This document shows positions 50,135-59,992 of a DNA stretch of 64,000 bases, piece after piece (positions within the stretch are counted from its first letter, which is position 1; each line of letters begins with the position of its first letter). Location of the stretch: positions 1-64,000 of the forward strand of contig CALUPW010000007.1 of assembly GCA_944322785.1 (NCBI GenBank), in the 5' to 3' direction. The position numbers and the translations under genes were made by a program. Under the pieces are notes generated by a model. The model was not told the origin of the DNA. It was given only the letters and a program-made list of their open reading frames with translations, and did no database searches. The stretch comes from Candidatus Gastranaerophilales bacterium (GTDB lineage Bacteria > Cyanobacteriota > Vampirovibrionia > Gastranaerophilales > Gastranaerophilaceae).

Positions 50135-52027
50135 ATGAAAAATACAGTAACAAAGAAATTTTTAGCGGGTGCAATGTTGTTGGCGTTTGCTTTGCCAAAT
50201 TCCTCAGCACTGGTTCTGGCGTCTGAGGTGACGGATTACATAAACGCAACTAATGTAAACGGCATGCTGCTTGCTGATGATTTGGGCGGATTAAGAGGTT
50301 TCAGTTCATCAGATGCGGCGGATGTTTTCAGCGGTATTTCGGCGCAAAATCAAAAAGATTTGGAAGAACAGTACAAACCTACCGAAAGAATTAAGCTGAA
50401 AGGCGAAAAATCTTTAACCGATAAAGTAATCCCTGTTACATTAAGTCTTCGTGATTCCGATATAACACAGGTGCTCCGTATGTTTGCGGATAAAGCCGGC
50501 TTAAACATAATTTTTGATGCTAATGTTTCCGGAACTATTACCATGGATCTGGTAGATGTTCCTATTAACGATGCATTTGAGTTAATAATGGAAATGAATC
50601 AGCTGTATTATCTGATTGACAATAATACTTTGATAGTATATTCAGACCCTGCAAATTCAACATTAAATATGAAGGAATTGATACCGATTCCGGTCAAATA
50701 TGTTGATGCAATGCCAATGGCAAAATTTTTGAACGAAAATATTTTCGGGCTAAGAAAACCGGGAATTTCAAATACGCTGGTTGCAACAACCAACCCCCGT
50801 AAAAACGAAGTTTTGATTTTCGGAACCGAAAACGATGCGGCAATTGCACGTAAAATTATAGAACAATTTGACGTAAAACCTGTATTCAAAACTTACAAAG
50901 TAAACCACGTAACCTCAGATGTCATGGCGGAAATGATTTGTACCCAGTTGTTACCGACAATTATTGACATTGATGCAGCTAAAAGAAGTGATATCGGACA
51001 AATTACCGGTGCAGCTGCAAGTTCAAAAGGAATTTCAATCGGCGGAAGCGAAATTGCATGCGGGTATTCATCTGATATGAAAACAACTTCAAGTTCAGCA
51101 TCAGGTGTTGTATCGTTTTCATCCCTGCCGCTGCTTGCTCTTGAAATATCATATTCCCCCGGTTTAGGTACAATCAGCGTTATGGGGGCAAATCCGAATC
51201 AGTTAAACATGATTGAAGACTTCATAAAAGCAAATGACAAAAAAGAGCCGCAGGCATATCTTGAAGTTTCAATTATAGAGCTGAACGAATCAGGATCAAG
51301 AACCTTAAATAACACATGGCAATTTATGAGTGATAGTCTTAAGGTATCTTTCTCCTCAGGTAATACCAAAGTTGATGAACCTATTTACTTTATTGATAAC
51401 AAGCCGGGCGGTTCAAATACCAAAACTCCGTGGCTGTTATCATGGACTATTAACTACCTGCTTGAAAACAACAAGGGCCGTGTTGTTGCCAATCCACGTA
51501 TCTTGATTACAAATAGTGAAGAAGCTGTTATCGACCTGACTTCAGATTACGTAAAAACAGTAACATCACAAATCGTTCAAGGTGTTAACAACGCAACTTC
51601 TCAAAGAGATTACGAAATCGGTGATGATAACGGTATCAAAGTTACAATAACACCTTTTATCAGTCCTGACGGATATGTAACAATGGATATTGTTCCTGAA
51701 TATGCTACAATTTCAGAACAAATATATGCGCCCAGTGACGAAGCAGGCGGAGAAATGGATTTGGTTGCAACATTGCTGCAAAGACGAGATTTGGATCTTA
51801 AAAAGGTTCGTATAAAAGACGGTGAAACTTTGATTATCGGCGGTATGCTGCGTGATACCGAAACAAAACAGGTTCAAAAGATACCGATTTTAGGTGATCT
51901 TCCGTATATCGGAGCTATTTTCAGAAGTTCAAATACCGAAAAATCCAAAGAAGAAATGATTATTATGATTACACCGAGAATCATAACCGATAACGAAGAC
52001 GCTGTCGGTGAACAAGAAACTTTGTAG
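50135..52027 (+). CDS. pilQ: Type IV pilus/type II secretin
   Basis: Outer-membrane channel for the pilus or secreted substrates. The 630-residue protein has a signal peptide (KKFLAGAMLLAFALPNSSALVLA), an N0/STN-type domain (VTLSLRDSDITQVLRMFADK ...), an N1-type domain with PRKNEVLIFGTENDAAIARK, and the C-terminal secretin domain (RVVANPRILITNSEEAVIDL; KDGETLIIGGMLRDTETKQV; PILGDLPYIGAIFRSS). No AMIN domain is seen. It lies between pilP-like and pilB genes. Confidence 0.93.
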   Translation: MKNTVTKKFLAGAMLLAFALPNSSALVLASEVTDYINATNVNGMLLADDLGGLRGFSSSDAADVFSGISAQNQKDLEEQYKPTERIKLKGEKSLTDKVIPVTLSLRDSDITQVLRMFADKAGLNIIFDANVSGTITMDLVDVPINDAFELIMEMNQLYYLIDNNTLIVYSDPANSTLNMKELIPIPVKYVDAMPMAKFLNENIFGLRKPGISNTLVATTNPRKNEVLIFGTENDAAIARKIIEQFDVKPVFKTYKVNHVTSDVMAEMICTQLLPTIIDIDAAKRSDIGQITGAAASSKGISIGGSEIACGYSSDMKTTSSSASGVVSFSSLPLLALEISYSPGLGTISVMGANPNQLNMIEDFIKANDKKEPQAYLEVSIIELNESGSRTLNNTWQFMSDSLKVSFSSGNTKVDEPIYFIDNKPGGSNTKTPWLLSWTINYLLENNKGRVVANPRILITNSEEAVIDLTSDYVKTVTSQIVQGVNNATSQRDYEIGDDNGIKVTITPFISPDGYVTMDIVPEYATISEQIYAPSDEAGGEMDLVATLLQRRDLDLKKVRIKDGETLIIGGMLRDTETKQVQKIPILGDLPYIGAIFRSSNTEKSKEEMIIMITPRIITDNEDAVGEQETL

Positions 52028-52043
52028 ATAGAATATAATCAAC

Positions 52044-54056
52044 ATGAATGAAGTTTTAAACAGATTAAAAAACAGTGTTAATAAACAGATACTTAACAAG
52101 GTCAACAGTTCACTGTTGGAACAATACAACTTTGTACCTTTAAGTGTAAAGGACAAGTTTCTGTTTGTTGCAATCAATTCCAAATCTGATAAAGGTGTAA
52201 TAACCCTGCAATTAAAAGAGCTTTTTCCGTTTCAATTAAAATTTATCCAGATAGCGGATGCTGATTTGGGACAGCTCTTAAACAGCTTAAAACCTCTAAT
52301 GGCATCTGATTCTTCCTCAATTGATACACCGGAAGGTCAGGCAAAGTTAGGGGAAATGCTGATTAAAAAGGGTTATATATCAGACTTGCAGCTATTACAG
52401 GCATTAGCCGAAAGTAAGCGACTTAAAATGCCTATCGGTTCAACACTGTTTAAGTTAGGCTTCATAACCCTTCCGCAATTAAAAGAAATCCTTCATGATC
52501 AAACGGGTTTTGATTTAGTAAGCAATGAACAGCTAGCCAAACAGGACAAATTTATTAATATGCTGCCTGAAGACTTTATTAAAACAAATAAAGTCGTTCC
52601 TATATCATCAGACGGCAAAACATTGCTTTTAGGTGTCGTAACACCTTTAAAACCGGATGTTTTAAAAGAAATCATTTACTTGACCGGACAAAACCCGAAA
52701 CAACTGCTGATGACTCATTATGAGTATCAAAACTCTTTAGATACATTCTTCTCCGAACAGAAAAAAGAAACGGAAAGAATTATCAAAAAAATTGAGGAAG
52801 AGTCAGCTGAAATTGAAAAAGAAGAAACTTTGTGGGAGCAGGTTGATAACGAGCTTCAAGATTCAACCGGTTCAATTGCAAAATTTGTAAACCAGATTAT
52901 TACAACCGCAATCGACAACAACGTTTCCGATATTCACATAGAGCCGAGGCTGAGCGGATATATAGTCCGTTACAGAAAATTCGGTATGCTGCAAAAAGTT
53001 CTTGACATTCCGCCGAAAGCGGAAAGTTCTGTTATTGCACGTTTTAAAGTATTGTCACGTATGAATATTGCAGAACACAGAAGACCGCAGGACGGTACGT
53101 TTTCAATTAAATACCGTGAAGGTTCATACGACTTCCGTATCAATACACTGCCGGTTTCAGGAAAAGAGAAGGTCTGTATCCGTGTACTTGCACCTGCAGT
53201 CAGCTTAAATGCCGCAGATAAAAATATTAAACTTGTCGGCGGTTCGGATGAAGATGTTGCAAAAATTAAAAACATGGTAAGCTGTCCGAACGGAATTATT
53301 CTGACATCAGGTCCTACCGGTTCCGGTAAAACGACGACACTTTATTCTGTTTTAAAAAGTTTGAATAACGAAGACGTAAATATTACAACAATTGAAGACC
53401 CGATAGAAATTAAACTTGAAGGTATCAATCAGTCGCAAATTAACGCAAAAGCCGGTATTACATTCGCTTCCTGTATGCGTGCAATCTTACGTCAAGACCC
53501 TGACATCATTCTGGTCGGTGAAATTCGTGACTATGAAACTCTGGAAATTGCGATTTCCGCCGCATTGACAGGTCACCTTGTATTGAGTACGGTTCACACC
53601 AACTCTGCAGCCGCAACGGTTACCCGTTTGATTGAAATGGGTGCAAAAGATTACCTTGTATCATCAACACTGTCAGGCGTTATTGCTCAACGTCTGGTAA
53701 GAAAACTCTGTGACGAATGTAAAGAAGAATATTACCCGACTTATGAAGAAGCAAGCCAGATTCTTGTTGATGAAGAAGAAATTCAAAAATTGATGAAAAC
53801 CCCGATTTACCGGGCAAAAGGATGTAATAAATGTGAATTTACAGGATATAAAGGACGTTTGGGCGTTTATGAAATTATGCAGATAAACAAAGAAATCAAA
53901 CGTCTTATCGCAATGGGCGCACACGATTTGGAAATCGAAGATGCCGCCGTTAAAAATGGTATGAAAACTTTGCACCAGTCCTGTATGGCGCACATCCTTG
54001 CCGGTTATACGACAATCGACGAATTCGTCCGAGTTCTGGGTGTTGTAAATGAATAG
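52044..54056 (+). CDS. pilB: PilB/GspE-type assembly ATPase
   Basis: Hexameric ATPase that powers pilus extension or pseudopilus growth. The 670-residue protein has an N-terminal MshEN-type domain (~100-240; LGEMLIKKGYISDLQLLQAL and a second copy), Walker A GPTGSGKTTT (~423-432), Asp box IEDPIE, Walker B ILVGEIRD, His box HLVLSTVHTN, and a four-cysteine zinc motif (CDEC...CNKC). MshEN domains often bind c-di-GMP, so such control is possible. It starts 16 bases after the secretin and ends eight bases before pilC. No pilT retraction ATPase is adjacent. Confidence 0.95.
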   Translation: MNEVLNRLKNSVNKQILNKVNSSLLEQYNFVPLSVKDKFLFVAINSKSDKGVITLQLKELFPFQLKFIQIADADLGQLLNSLKPLMASDSSSIDTPEGQAKLGEMLIKKGYISDLQLLQALAESKRLKMPIGSTLFKLGFITLPQLKEILHDQTGFDLVSNEQLAKQDKFINMLPEDFIKTNKVVPISSDGKTLLLGVVTPLKPDVLKEIIYLTGQNPKQLLMTHYEYQNSLDTFFSEQKKETERIIKKIEEESAEIEKEETLWEQVDNELQDSTGSIAKFVNQIITTAIDNNVSDIHIEPRLSGYIVRYRKFGMLQKVLDIPPKAESSVIARFKVLSRMNIAEHRRPQDGTFSIKYREGSYDFRINTLPVSGKEKVCIRVLAPAVSLNAADKNIKLVGGSDEDVAKIKNMVSCPNGIILTSGPTGSGKTTTLYSVLKSLNNEDVNITTIEDPIEIKLEGINQSQINAKAGITFASCMRAILRQDPDIILVGEIRDYETLEIAISAALTGHLVLSTVHTNSAAATVTRLIEMGAKDYLVSSTLSGVIAQRLVRKLCDECKEEYYPTYEEASQILVDEEEIQKLMKTPIYRAKGCNKCEFTGYKGRLGVYEIMQINKEIKRLIAMGAHDLEIEDAAVKNGMKTLHQSCMAHILAGYTTIDEFVRVLGVVNE

Positions 54057-54064
54057 GAGTTGCA

Positions 54065-55282
54065 ATGGGCATTTATAATTATGTAGCACTTAAAAATAAT
54101 AAAGATATTGTAACCGGTAAAGTTGAAGCGGCAAGTCTGCGTGAAGCACGTGACAATGTTCGTAAACTCGGATTTTTGCCTACCAAGGTAACGGAAGAAG
54201 CTTTAAAAAAGGAAGATGTAAAGAAAAATGACGGCCCCGGCACCATGAAAAGCCTCGGGCTTCAGGATAAAATCGAATTTACCTCAACTCTTCAAATTCT
54301 GGCACAGGCAGGTATTCCGATAATCGAATCCTTGATGTTTATTGAAAATGATGCCGCAAAACTTAAACAAAGACTTGTATCAAAAGAATTAAGGCGTCAG
54401 ATTATGGGCGGCGGCACCTTTGCCGATACGGTTGCAAAATACCCTGAAATATTCGGTCAGGTTTATATCGGTCTTGTAAAAGCCGGTGAAGATTCCGGTG
54501 AATTGGAAAAAACTCTGGAACGTCTGCTGGAACTTTTGAACAAAGAAGCAAATATCCGCGGTAAAGTTATCGGAACGCTGATGTATCCGATGTTCGTAAT
54601 TCTTCTTGCCGTTGTTATTGTACTTGTCATGTTGATGTTCGTATTCCCGATATTTAAAGAAATGTTTGATAATATGGGGCAGGAACTTCCATGGATTACG
54701 GCAACATTGATGAGTATGGGTATATTTTTAAAAACATACTGGTATTTTGTTCCGCTGATTTTTATTGCGGTATTTGGAGGAATTTCTTTCCTTTTCCGCT
54801 GGGAGCCGAGCAGAAGAAAAATTGATGAAAACGTTTTGAAAATACCGCTTTTAACAGATTTAATCCAGTATTCAAACTTTGCAAACTTTATTGCAGTTTT
54901 GCAGGTTGCCTATGATGCCGGTGTTCCGATTATTGAATGTTTGTATCTTTCTATTTTGACACTGACAAACTTCACACTGAAAGAGCAAATCGCAATCGCA
55001 ACCAATAAAGTCCAACAGGGGCAGCACCTTTCAACAGCACTTCGTGCAACAGGTGTTATGCCGAAAATGATTTTGTTTATGATTTCAACAGGTGAACAAT
55101 CAGGTCGTCTTGGCGATATGATGGGTCAGGCTACAAAATTTATCGACAAAAAGCTTGATACAATTATTGATACAATGACTAAAATGATTGAGCCTATTAT
55201 GTTGATTGTAATCGGTACTATCGTTCTTATTCTGGCACTGGCGCTTTATCTGCCATTGTTCGGATCATATGTAGGCTTGTAA
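54065..55282 (+). CDS. pilC: PilC/GspF-type inner membrane platform protein
   Basis: Polytopic platform that couples the ATPase to pilin insertion. The 405-residue protein has the short N-terminal domain (YNYVALKNNKDIVTGKVEA), two T2SSF domains (~70-195 and ~270-395; each with a conserved GE/AGEDSGELEKTL or STGEQSGRLGDMM loop), and membrane helices at ~177-203, ~218-245 and ~375-400. Length is standard. Start ATG at 54065 has TAGGAG seven bases upstream. It is the last pilus gene of this operon; an SDR gene follows after six bases. Confidence 0.95.
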   Translation: MGIYNYVALKNNKDIVTGKVEAASLREARDNVRKLGFLPTKVTEEALKKEDVKKNDGPGTMKSLGLQDKIEFTSTLQILAQAGIPIIESLMFIENDAAKLKQRLVSKELRRQIMGGGTFADTVAKYPEIFGQVYIGLVKAGEDSGELEKTLERLLELLNKEANIRGKVIGTLMYPMFVILLAVVIVLVMLMFVFPIFKEMFDNMGQELPWITATLMSMGIFLKTYWYFVPLIFIAVFGGISFLFRWEPSRRKIDENVLKIPLLTDLIQYSNFANFIAVLQVAYDAGVPIIECLYLSILTLTNFTLKEQIAIATNKVQQGQHLSTALRATGVMPKMILFMISTGEQSGRLGDMMGQATKFIDKKLDTIIDTMTKMIEPIMLIVIGTIVLILALALYLPLFGSYVGL

Positions 55283-55288
55283 TAAAAA

Positions 55289-56101
55289 ATGAAAACTTAT
55301 GTAATTACAGGTGCAACATCAGGTATCGGAAACTCTCTTGTCAGAGAGTTTTCCTTCTCAAACACTGTTTTTGCCGGCTATAGAAACGATAAAAAACTCG
55401 AAAGTTTAGTTGAAATTTCAAAGAATATAATTCCGTTTTATATAGATATGACGCAGCCGGAAACGATTTTATCAGCTGCGGATTTTATAAAAAGCAAAAC
55501 CGGTAAAATTGATACTCTTATAAATGTTGCAGGAGGCGTTGTGGCAGGAGCCATCGAAAATATTGATATGAATGCCCTGCGCACTCAGTTTGAAGTTAAT
55601 ACATTTTCGCATCTGCAATTTGCGCAAAATCTGCTTTCAATTCTTGAAGGCGGAAAAATTATCAACATAAGTTCCATGTCAAGTTTTGGTATATTTCCTT
55701 TTATTTCGCCATATTGCGCTTCCAAAAGAGCACTTGACATTTTGTTTAATTCACTTGCAATAGAAACAAAACGTGATATCAAAGTTGTTTCCATAAAACC
55801 CGGGGTAATCGCAACGCCTTTGTGGGAAAAATCCGTAAATGAAAACTCAGAACGTCTGCAAAAAGACTCTGCATTTCAAAAAGAGATGAAGTTTATGGAG
55901 CAGAACGCTTTAAAAAACCGTACAAAAGGGCTGGATGTTCAAAAAGTTGTGGAAGTTGTTTTAAAAGCGGACAGATTAAAAAATCCGAAATCTTCATATA
56001 CCGTCGGTTTTGATGCAAAATTTGCGCAAATACTCTCAAAGCTTCCGCAGGATTTGTTGAATAAATTGGTAAAAGTCGGATTAAAAGCAAGATTAAATTA
56101 A
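55289..56101 (+). CDS. Short-chain dehydrogenase/reductase
   Basis: NAD(P)-dependent oxidoreductase of the classical SDR family; the substrate is unknown. The 270-residue protein has the cofactor motif TGATSGIGNSLV at the N-terminus, NVAGG (structural), catalytic Ser in INISSMSSFG and the active-site YCASK (Tyr-x-x-x-Lys), then KPGVIATPLW. The C-terminal ~60 residues are helical, as in retinol-dehydrogenase-like SDRs. It follows pilC by six bases and may be read through from the pilus operon, but no functional link is obvious. Confidence 0.9.
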   Translation: MKTYVITGATSGIGNSLVREFSFSNTVFAGYRNDKKLESLVEISKNIIPFYIDMTQPETILSAADFIKSKTGKIDTLINVAGGVVAGAIENIDMNALRTQFEVNTFSHLQFAQNLLSILEGGKIINISSMSSFGIFPFISPYCASKRALDILFNSLAIETKRDIKVVSIKPGVIATPLWEKSVNENSERLQKDSAFQKEMKFMEQNALKNRTKGLDVQKVVEVVLKADRLKNPKSSYTVGFDAKFAQILSKLPQDLLNKLVKVGLKARLN

Positions 56102-56159
56102 TTTGCAAAATCAGATGCCTTATGTTAAAATTTTAATAATAAAGCGAAAGGAGCAAAAA

Positions 56160-57090
56160 ATGGTGAAAAAGCAGACTATGATTGAAATTCAGGGGGGGGG
56201 GGGCAACCCGTAAAACAGCTCCTGACAGCGATTTAACAATTAGTCATTTTGAGGACAAGGACAATTCAAGTCCAAAGCCTCTTAAAAAGACATCTCTTGA
56301 ATCATTTTACGAAAACCGTTACGTCATTCTGAGCTTGACTCAGAATCTATCAATTTTGATAAAAAATATTTGGCACTTTTGCGGCCAAAAGTGCCGCAAA
56401 GCAGCCTTCACAATGGCGGAAGTTTTGATAACACTCGGTATAATCGGAATAGTTGCTGCAATGACTCTGCCTTCCTTAATCGGAAATTACCAGAAAAAAG
56501 TTACTGCAACAAAATTAAAAAAAGCATATGCTGTACTCAGTCAAGCGATACTTTTGTCCCAGTCAGACAATGGAGAATCAAGATATTGGGTTGATGAATC
56601 TGTAAAAATAACAGAAGAAAATTTGAAACGATATTTTGATATTTATTGGGCACCTTATTTAAGGATTTCAACATTCTGCGATTCTGCTAAGACTTGCGGT
56701 TATCCGGACGAAAATCAGACAAATGTTAAAGATTTTTATGGAAAAACTACTTCTCTTAATTTTTGGGGTGGCAACAGAATAAGTCTTTTAACAGAGGATG
56801 GTATGTACCTTTTATTTAGATCGATTAATGACAGCGGAAGTGGAAATGAAAGATTCTCCAAGCAACAGCAAATTTTTGTAGACATAAATGCAGGCAAAAA
56901 TCCAAATTGTCTGGGTAAAGATACTTTTTTGTTTTATATAGATTTGGACAACCCGCGTATTTTACCTTACGGATACGATAAAGATGATAGAACAATTAAT
57001 GAAAAATGTTACGGCAAAATCACAAATAATTATTTAAATATGTGTGCTGCCCGTATAATGCATGACAATTGGGAAATTACATACTATTAA
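56160..57090 (+). CDS. Pilin-like gene out of frame at a G12 tract (phase-variable or decayed)
   Basis: The natural ATG at 56160, with AAAGGAG eight bases upstream, opens MVKKQTMIEIQGGGG and then meets TAA at 56211 because the tract at 56192-56203 has 12 G. With 11 G the frame would read IQGGGATRKT as in the paralogue at 24575 and continue through KCRKAAFTMAEVLITLGIIG to the stop at 57088-57090. The in-frame TTG at 56182 in the other frame is a poor start. The downstream part is intact: prepilin signal, hydrophobic helix, ~200-residue C-terminal domain with cysteines (FCDSAKTCGY). The pre-sequence includes a REP half and a hairpin element. A sequencing error in the G tract is the main alternative. 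Confidence 0.7.
56192..56203 (+). repeat. Homopolymeric G12 tract in coding sequence
   Basis: Twelve consecutive G starting at the tenth codon of the pilin-like gene. The paralogue at 24575 has the same place broken as GGGGGAGGGG and is in frame. Confidence 0.9.
56322..56353 (+). repeat. REP-like half element inside pilin-like gene
   Basis: CGTCATTCTGAGCTTGACTC then AGAATCTATCAAT, translated in this gene as YVILSLTQNLSI, a different frame from the REP copies in the 24575 gene. Confidence 0.75.
56372..56406 (+). repeat. Hairpin element at the pilin signal boundary
   Basis: GGCACTTTTG-CGGC-CAAAAGTGCC followed by GCAAAGCAGCC, the same design as the head of the 174-bp element; it encodes FCGQKCRKAA just before FTMAEV. 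Confidence 0.65.
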
Positions 57091-57161
57091 TTGCCTTTAT
57101 GCTTAATTACAAAAAATATTGTTCATGATAGACTGATTTTGTAATTGAAATGAGGTGTCGG

Positions 57162-58472
57162 ATGAAAATTGCACTGGTAAATCATGGATGCGCAAAAAAT
57201 TTGGTAGACTCGGAACTTATGCTGGGGCTTCTAACAGAAAAAGGTCATGAAATTACACTGGATGAAAACGATGCACAAATCGTAATCGTAAATACATGTT
57301 CATTTATTCATGATGCGGAAAAAGAATCAGTCCAATCAATTCTCCAACTGGTAAACGACGGCAAAAAAGTTATTGTAACCGGTTGTCTTCCGCAAAAACA
57401 CAAAAACGATTTGAAAAAAGCTATTCCGGAAATCAGTGCAATGCTTGGTACCTCAGACTTCAGTGAAATCGTCGAAACCGTTGAAAAAATTGCAGATGAA
57501 AAAACGGATGAATATATTGAAAAAATTTCCGAAAAACCGGAATATATTTATCCGGAAGAAATTGAGCGCCAGCAGATTACAATGGGCGCAAGTTCATATA
57601 TCAAAATTGCAGACGGGTGTAATTATCACTGCGGGTATTGCATAATTCCGCAGCTCAGAGGTGCATATCATTCAAGAACAATTGAAAATATTGTTGATGA
57701 AGCTGAAAATCTGGTTAAAAAAGGTGTTACCGAAATTGTTCTGATAGCACAGGATACAACTAGTTACGGAATTGACATTTACGGAAAACCTTCTCTTGCA
57801 AAATTATTAGAAGAACTGAATAAAATTGAAGGTTTGGGTTGGATTAGAATTATGTATGCATATCCATCACAGTTGAATGATGAACTCATCAATGCGATTG
57901 CAAATCTTGATAAAGTCGTAAAATATATAGATTTGCCGCTTCAGCATTCGGATAAAGCTATTCTGGAAGCCATGCGCCGTCCGGTTTTTGATTATGAAGT
58001 TTTGATAAACAAACTTCGTGATAAAATCTCCGGTATTGCAATCAGAACGGCATTTATTGTCGGATATCCCGGAGAAACCGATGAACAGTTTGAACATCTA
58101 TACAATTTTGTTGAAAAAATGCGATTTGACAAAATGGGTGTTTTTGAATATTCACGGGAAAAAAATACAACGTCATACGATATGCAAAATCAGGTTCCGC
58201 AAAAAATAAAAAAAGAAAGATATAAAAAACTCATGGCGTTGCAGCAAAAGATTTCGTATGAAATAAATCAGGCAAAAATCGGTAAAACAATTCCATGTAT
58301 TGTTGAAGGTTTTACTGATGACGGGGTTGTTATAATGCGTTCATACGCCGATGCACCGGAAATTGACGGGCTGGTTTATGCAAAAGGCGAAGAAGCTGTT
58401 GTGCCCGGAGATATAGAACAGGTTTTGATAGAGCGTGCCGATGAATACGATTTGTTCGGTAAAATACAATAA
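57162..58472 (+). CDS. rimO: Ribosomal protein S12 methylthiotransferase RimO
   Basis: Radical SAM enzyme that adds a methylthio group to Asp of ribosomal protein S12. The 436-residue protein has an N-terminal MTTase domain with three cluster cysteines (NHGCAKNLVDSE, VNTCSFIH, TGCLPQ), the radical SAM motif CNYHCGYC in ADGCNYHCGYCIIPQLRG, PYS-like strands (YAYPSQLNDE) and a C-terminal TRAM domain. The NHGC(A/P)KNxVDSE pattern separates RimO from MiaB and MtaB. The ATG at 57162 has GAGGTG just upstream; the ATG at 57150 is alternative. It is followed 68 bases later by a flippase gene. Confidence 0.94.
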   Translation: MKIALVNHGCAKNLVDSELMLGLLTEKGHEITLDENDAQIVIVNTCSFIHDAEKESVQSILQLVNDGKKVIVTGCLPQKHKNDLKKAIPEISAMLGTSDFSEIVETVEKIADEKTDEYIEKISEKPEYIYPEEIERQQITMGASSYIKIADGCNYHCGYCIIPQLRGAYHSRTIENIVDEAENLVKKGVTEIVLIAQDTTSYGIDIYGKPSLAKLLEELNKIEGLGWIRIMYAYPSQLNDELINAIANLDKVVKYIDLPLQHSDKAILEAMRRPVFDYEVLINKLRDKISGIAIRTAFIVGYPGETDEQFEHLYNFVEKMRFDKMGVFEYSREKNTTSYDMQNQVPQKIKKERYKKLMALQQKISYEINQAKIGKTIPCIVEGFTDDGVVIMRSYADAPEIDGLVYAKGEEAVVPGDIEQVLIERADEYDLFGKIQ

Positions 58473-58540
58473 TTTACATATAGATAAATTTCGGATTTTA
58501 GTGTAATATTATTTTAGTTTTAGTTTATGCGGGATTATGA

Positions 58541-59992
58541 ATGGAATTTGCGGAAGATAAGGCTGTCAATAATGAAGAACTGAATGCGATTTTCAAGGAT
58601 ATTGTAAAATATTCTCCGTCAAAACTATGCGGAATGCTTGGAAATGCTTTGATTGTTCCTGTTTATACCAATATCCTTCTTCCCGAGGAATACGGACTCT
58701 ATTCGTTGTCAATCGCATTTTTGTCGTTCTTATGCATAATCTTTTCTGATTGGGTCGGGCTTTCAGGCTTAAGATTTTTCCGCTCGTTCCAGCTTGCGGA
58801 TGAACTGCCAAAATATCTTTCAATGCTTGTGACGATTTTGACCTTTAACATCTGTACGATGTTTGTTTTTGCATTTGTATTCCGTCACAATTTTTATGAC
58901 TTTTTTAATATTCAGCCAAAATACTTTTTCTGTATTTTGTTTTTGATAATTCCGGTTGCCATACGGGCTTTGCTGTTCCAGCTTTTGAGAGCACAGTTAA
59001 AATCAATTTCGTTTACTTTTTCGACAATAATAAACCAGATTTTAACAATGGCACTTTCTGTTTTCATCGTAAAATTTTTCCATCTTGGTGCATTATCGCT
59101 TCTTCTCGGTATGGGAATTTCAATTTCATTGATTGATATTCTTCTTATTTATCAGAGCGGGATTTTAAAATATTTCAGGAAACCTAATCTGCAGGGCAAA
59201 GTCCTTATTCCGATGTTCCAGTACGGAATCCCGATTGCGGCGACGTCATTGAGTGCATGGGTGATAAATCAGAGCAATAAATTTATCATGAACAGTATAA
59301 GCGGCTTTAAAGAAGTCGGACTTGTCGGTGTGGCTTACGGGTTGACGCTTCCGTTGTTTATGACAATTTTTTCAATAATTACGGTTGCGGCGGTGCCGAG
59401 AATATTTAATATGTTTGAAGAAAAACAGGATGTTCGTCCGATTGTAACAAGATTTACGGGATATTTCCTTGTTGTATCAGTTCCTGTGATTACGGTAGTT
59501 TCCGTTTATGCTCCGGATTTTGTAAATCTTTTTGCAAATACAAAATTCTCCGAAGCCTACAGACTTGTTCCTTATTTTGCGTTCGGGTGTTTGTTTATGG
59601 CGCTTTCGGATTACACAACGCTGCAATATCACCTTGCAAACAAAACTTATATTGATTTTATTTTAAAACTTATTTCAGGTGTTGTCGGAATTGCGGCAAA
59701 CATCCTTTTAATCCCTAAAATGGGGCTGGAAGGTGCCGGGATTGCTACATTAAGCGCAAATTTTGTATATTTCTTTTTGAGTGCTGTAATAAGAATTCCG
59801 GAGCTTGCAAGTTATTCTCCTAACAGAACACTTCTTCGTATGTTTGCTGCATTTATTCCTGCAGGATTGTTGTATTTCGGGTTTAAACATACCCCTTATA
59901 TTCCCGGAATTATTCAGATGATTTTATTGCTTGCTGTTTTTTACGGTGTATTCTGGGCGGTTTCTAAAACAATTCTAAGACGTCCGGTATAA
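58541..59992 (+). CDS. MOP-superfamily polysaccharide flippase (Wzx-like)
   Basis: Integral membrane protein of the MATE/MVF/Wzx superfamily, likely moving a lipid-linked saccharide across the inner membrane. The 483-residue protein has about 12-14 hydrophobic helices (for example LYSLSIAFLSFLCIIFSDWV, YFVPYF-type loops, MILLLAVFYGVFWAV at the end) and the family-typical YGLTLPLFMTIF and LLIPKMGLEGAGIATL segments. The first ~30 residues are a cytoplasmic acidic head. No glycosyltransferase lies next to it in the window, so the glycan is unknown. It precedes the giant exoprotein gene by 206 bases. Confidence 0.88.
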   Translation: MEFAEDKAVNNEELNAIFKDIVKYSPSKLCGMLGNALIVPVYTNILLPEEYGLYSLSIAFLSFLCIIFSDWVGLSGLRFFRSFQLADELPKYLSMLVTILTFNICTMFVFAFVFRHNFYDFFNIQPKYFFCILFLIIPVAIRALLFQLLRAQLKSISFTFSTIINQILTMALSVFIVKFFHLGALSLLLGMGISISLIDILLIYQSGILKYFRKPNLQGKVLIPMFQYGIPIAATSLSAWVINQSNKFIMNSISGFKEVGLVGVAYGLTLPLFMTIFSIITVAAVPRIFNMFEEKQDVRPIVTRFTGYFLVVSVPVITVVSVYAPDFVNLFANTKFSEAYRLVPYFAFGCLFMALSDYTTLQYHLANKTYIDFILKLISGVVGIAANILLIPKMGLEGAGIATLSANFVYFFLSAVIRIPELASYSPNRTLLRMFAAFIPAGLLYFGFKHTPYIPGIIQMILLLAVFYGVFWAVSKTILRRPV

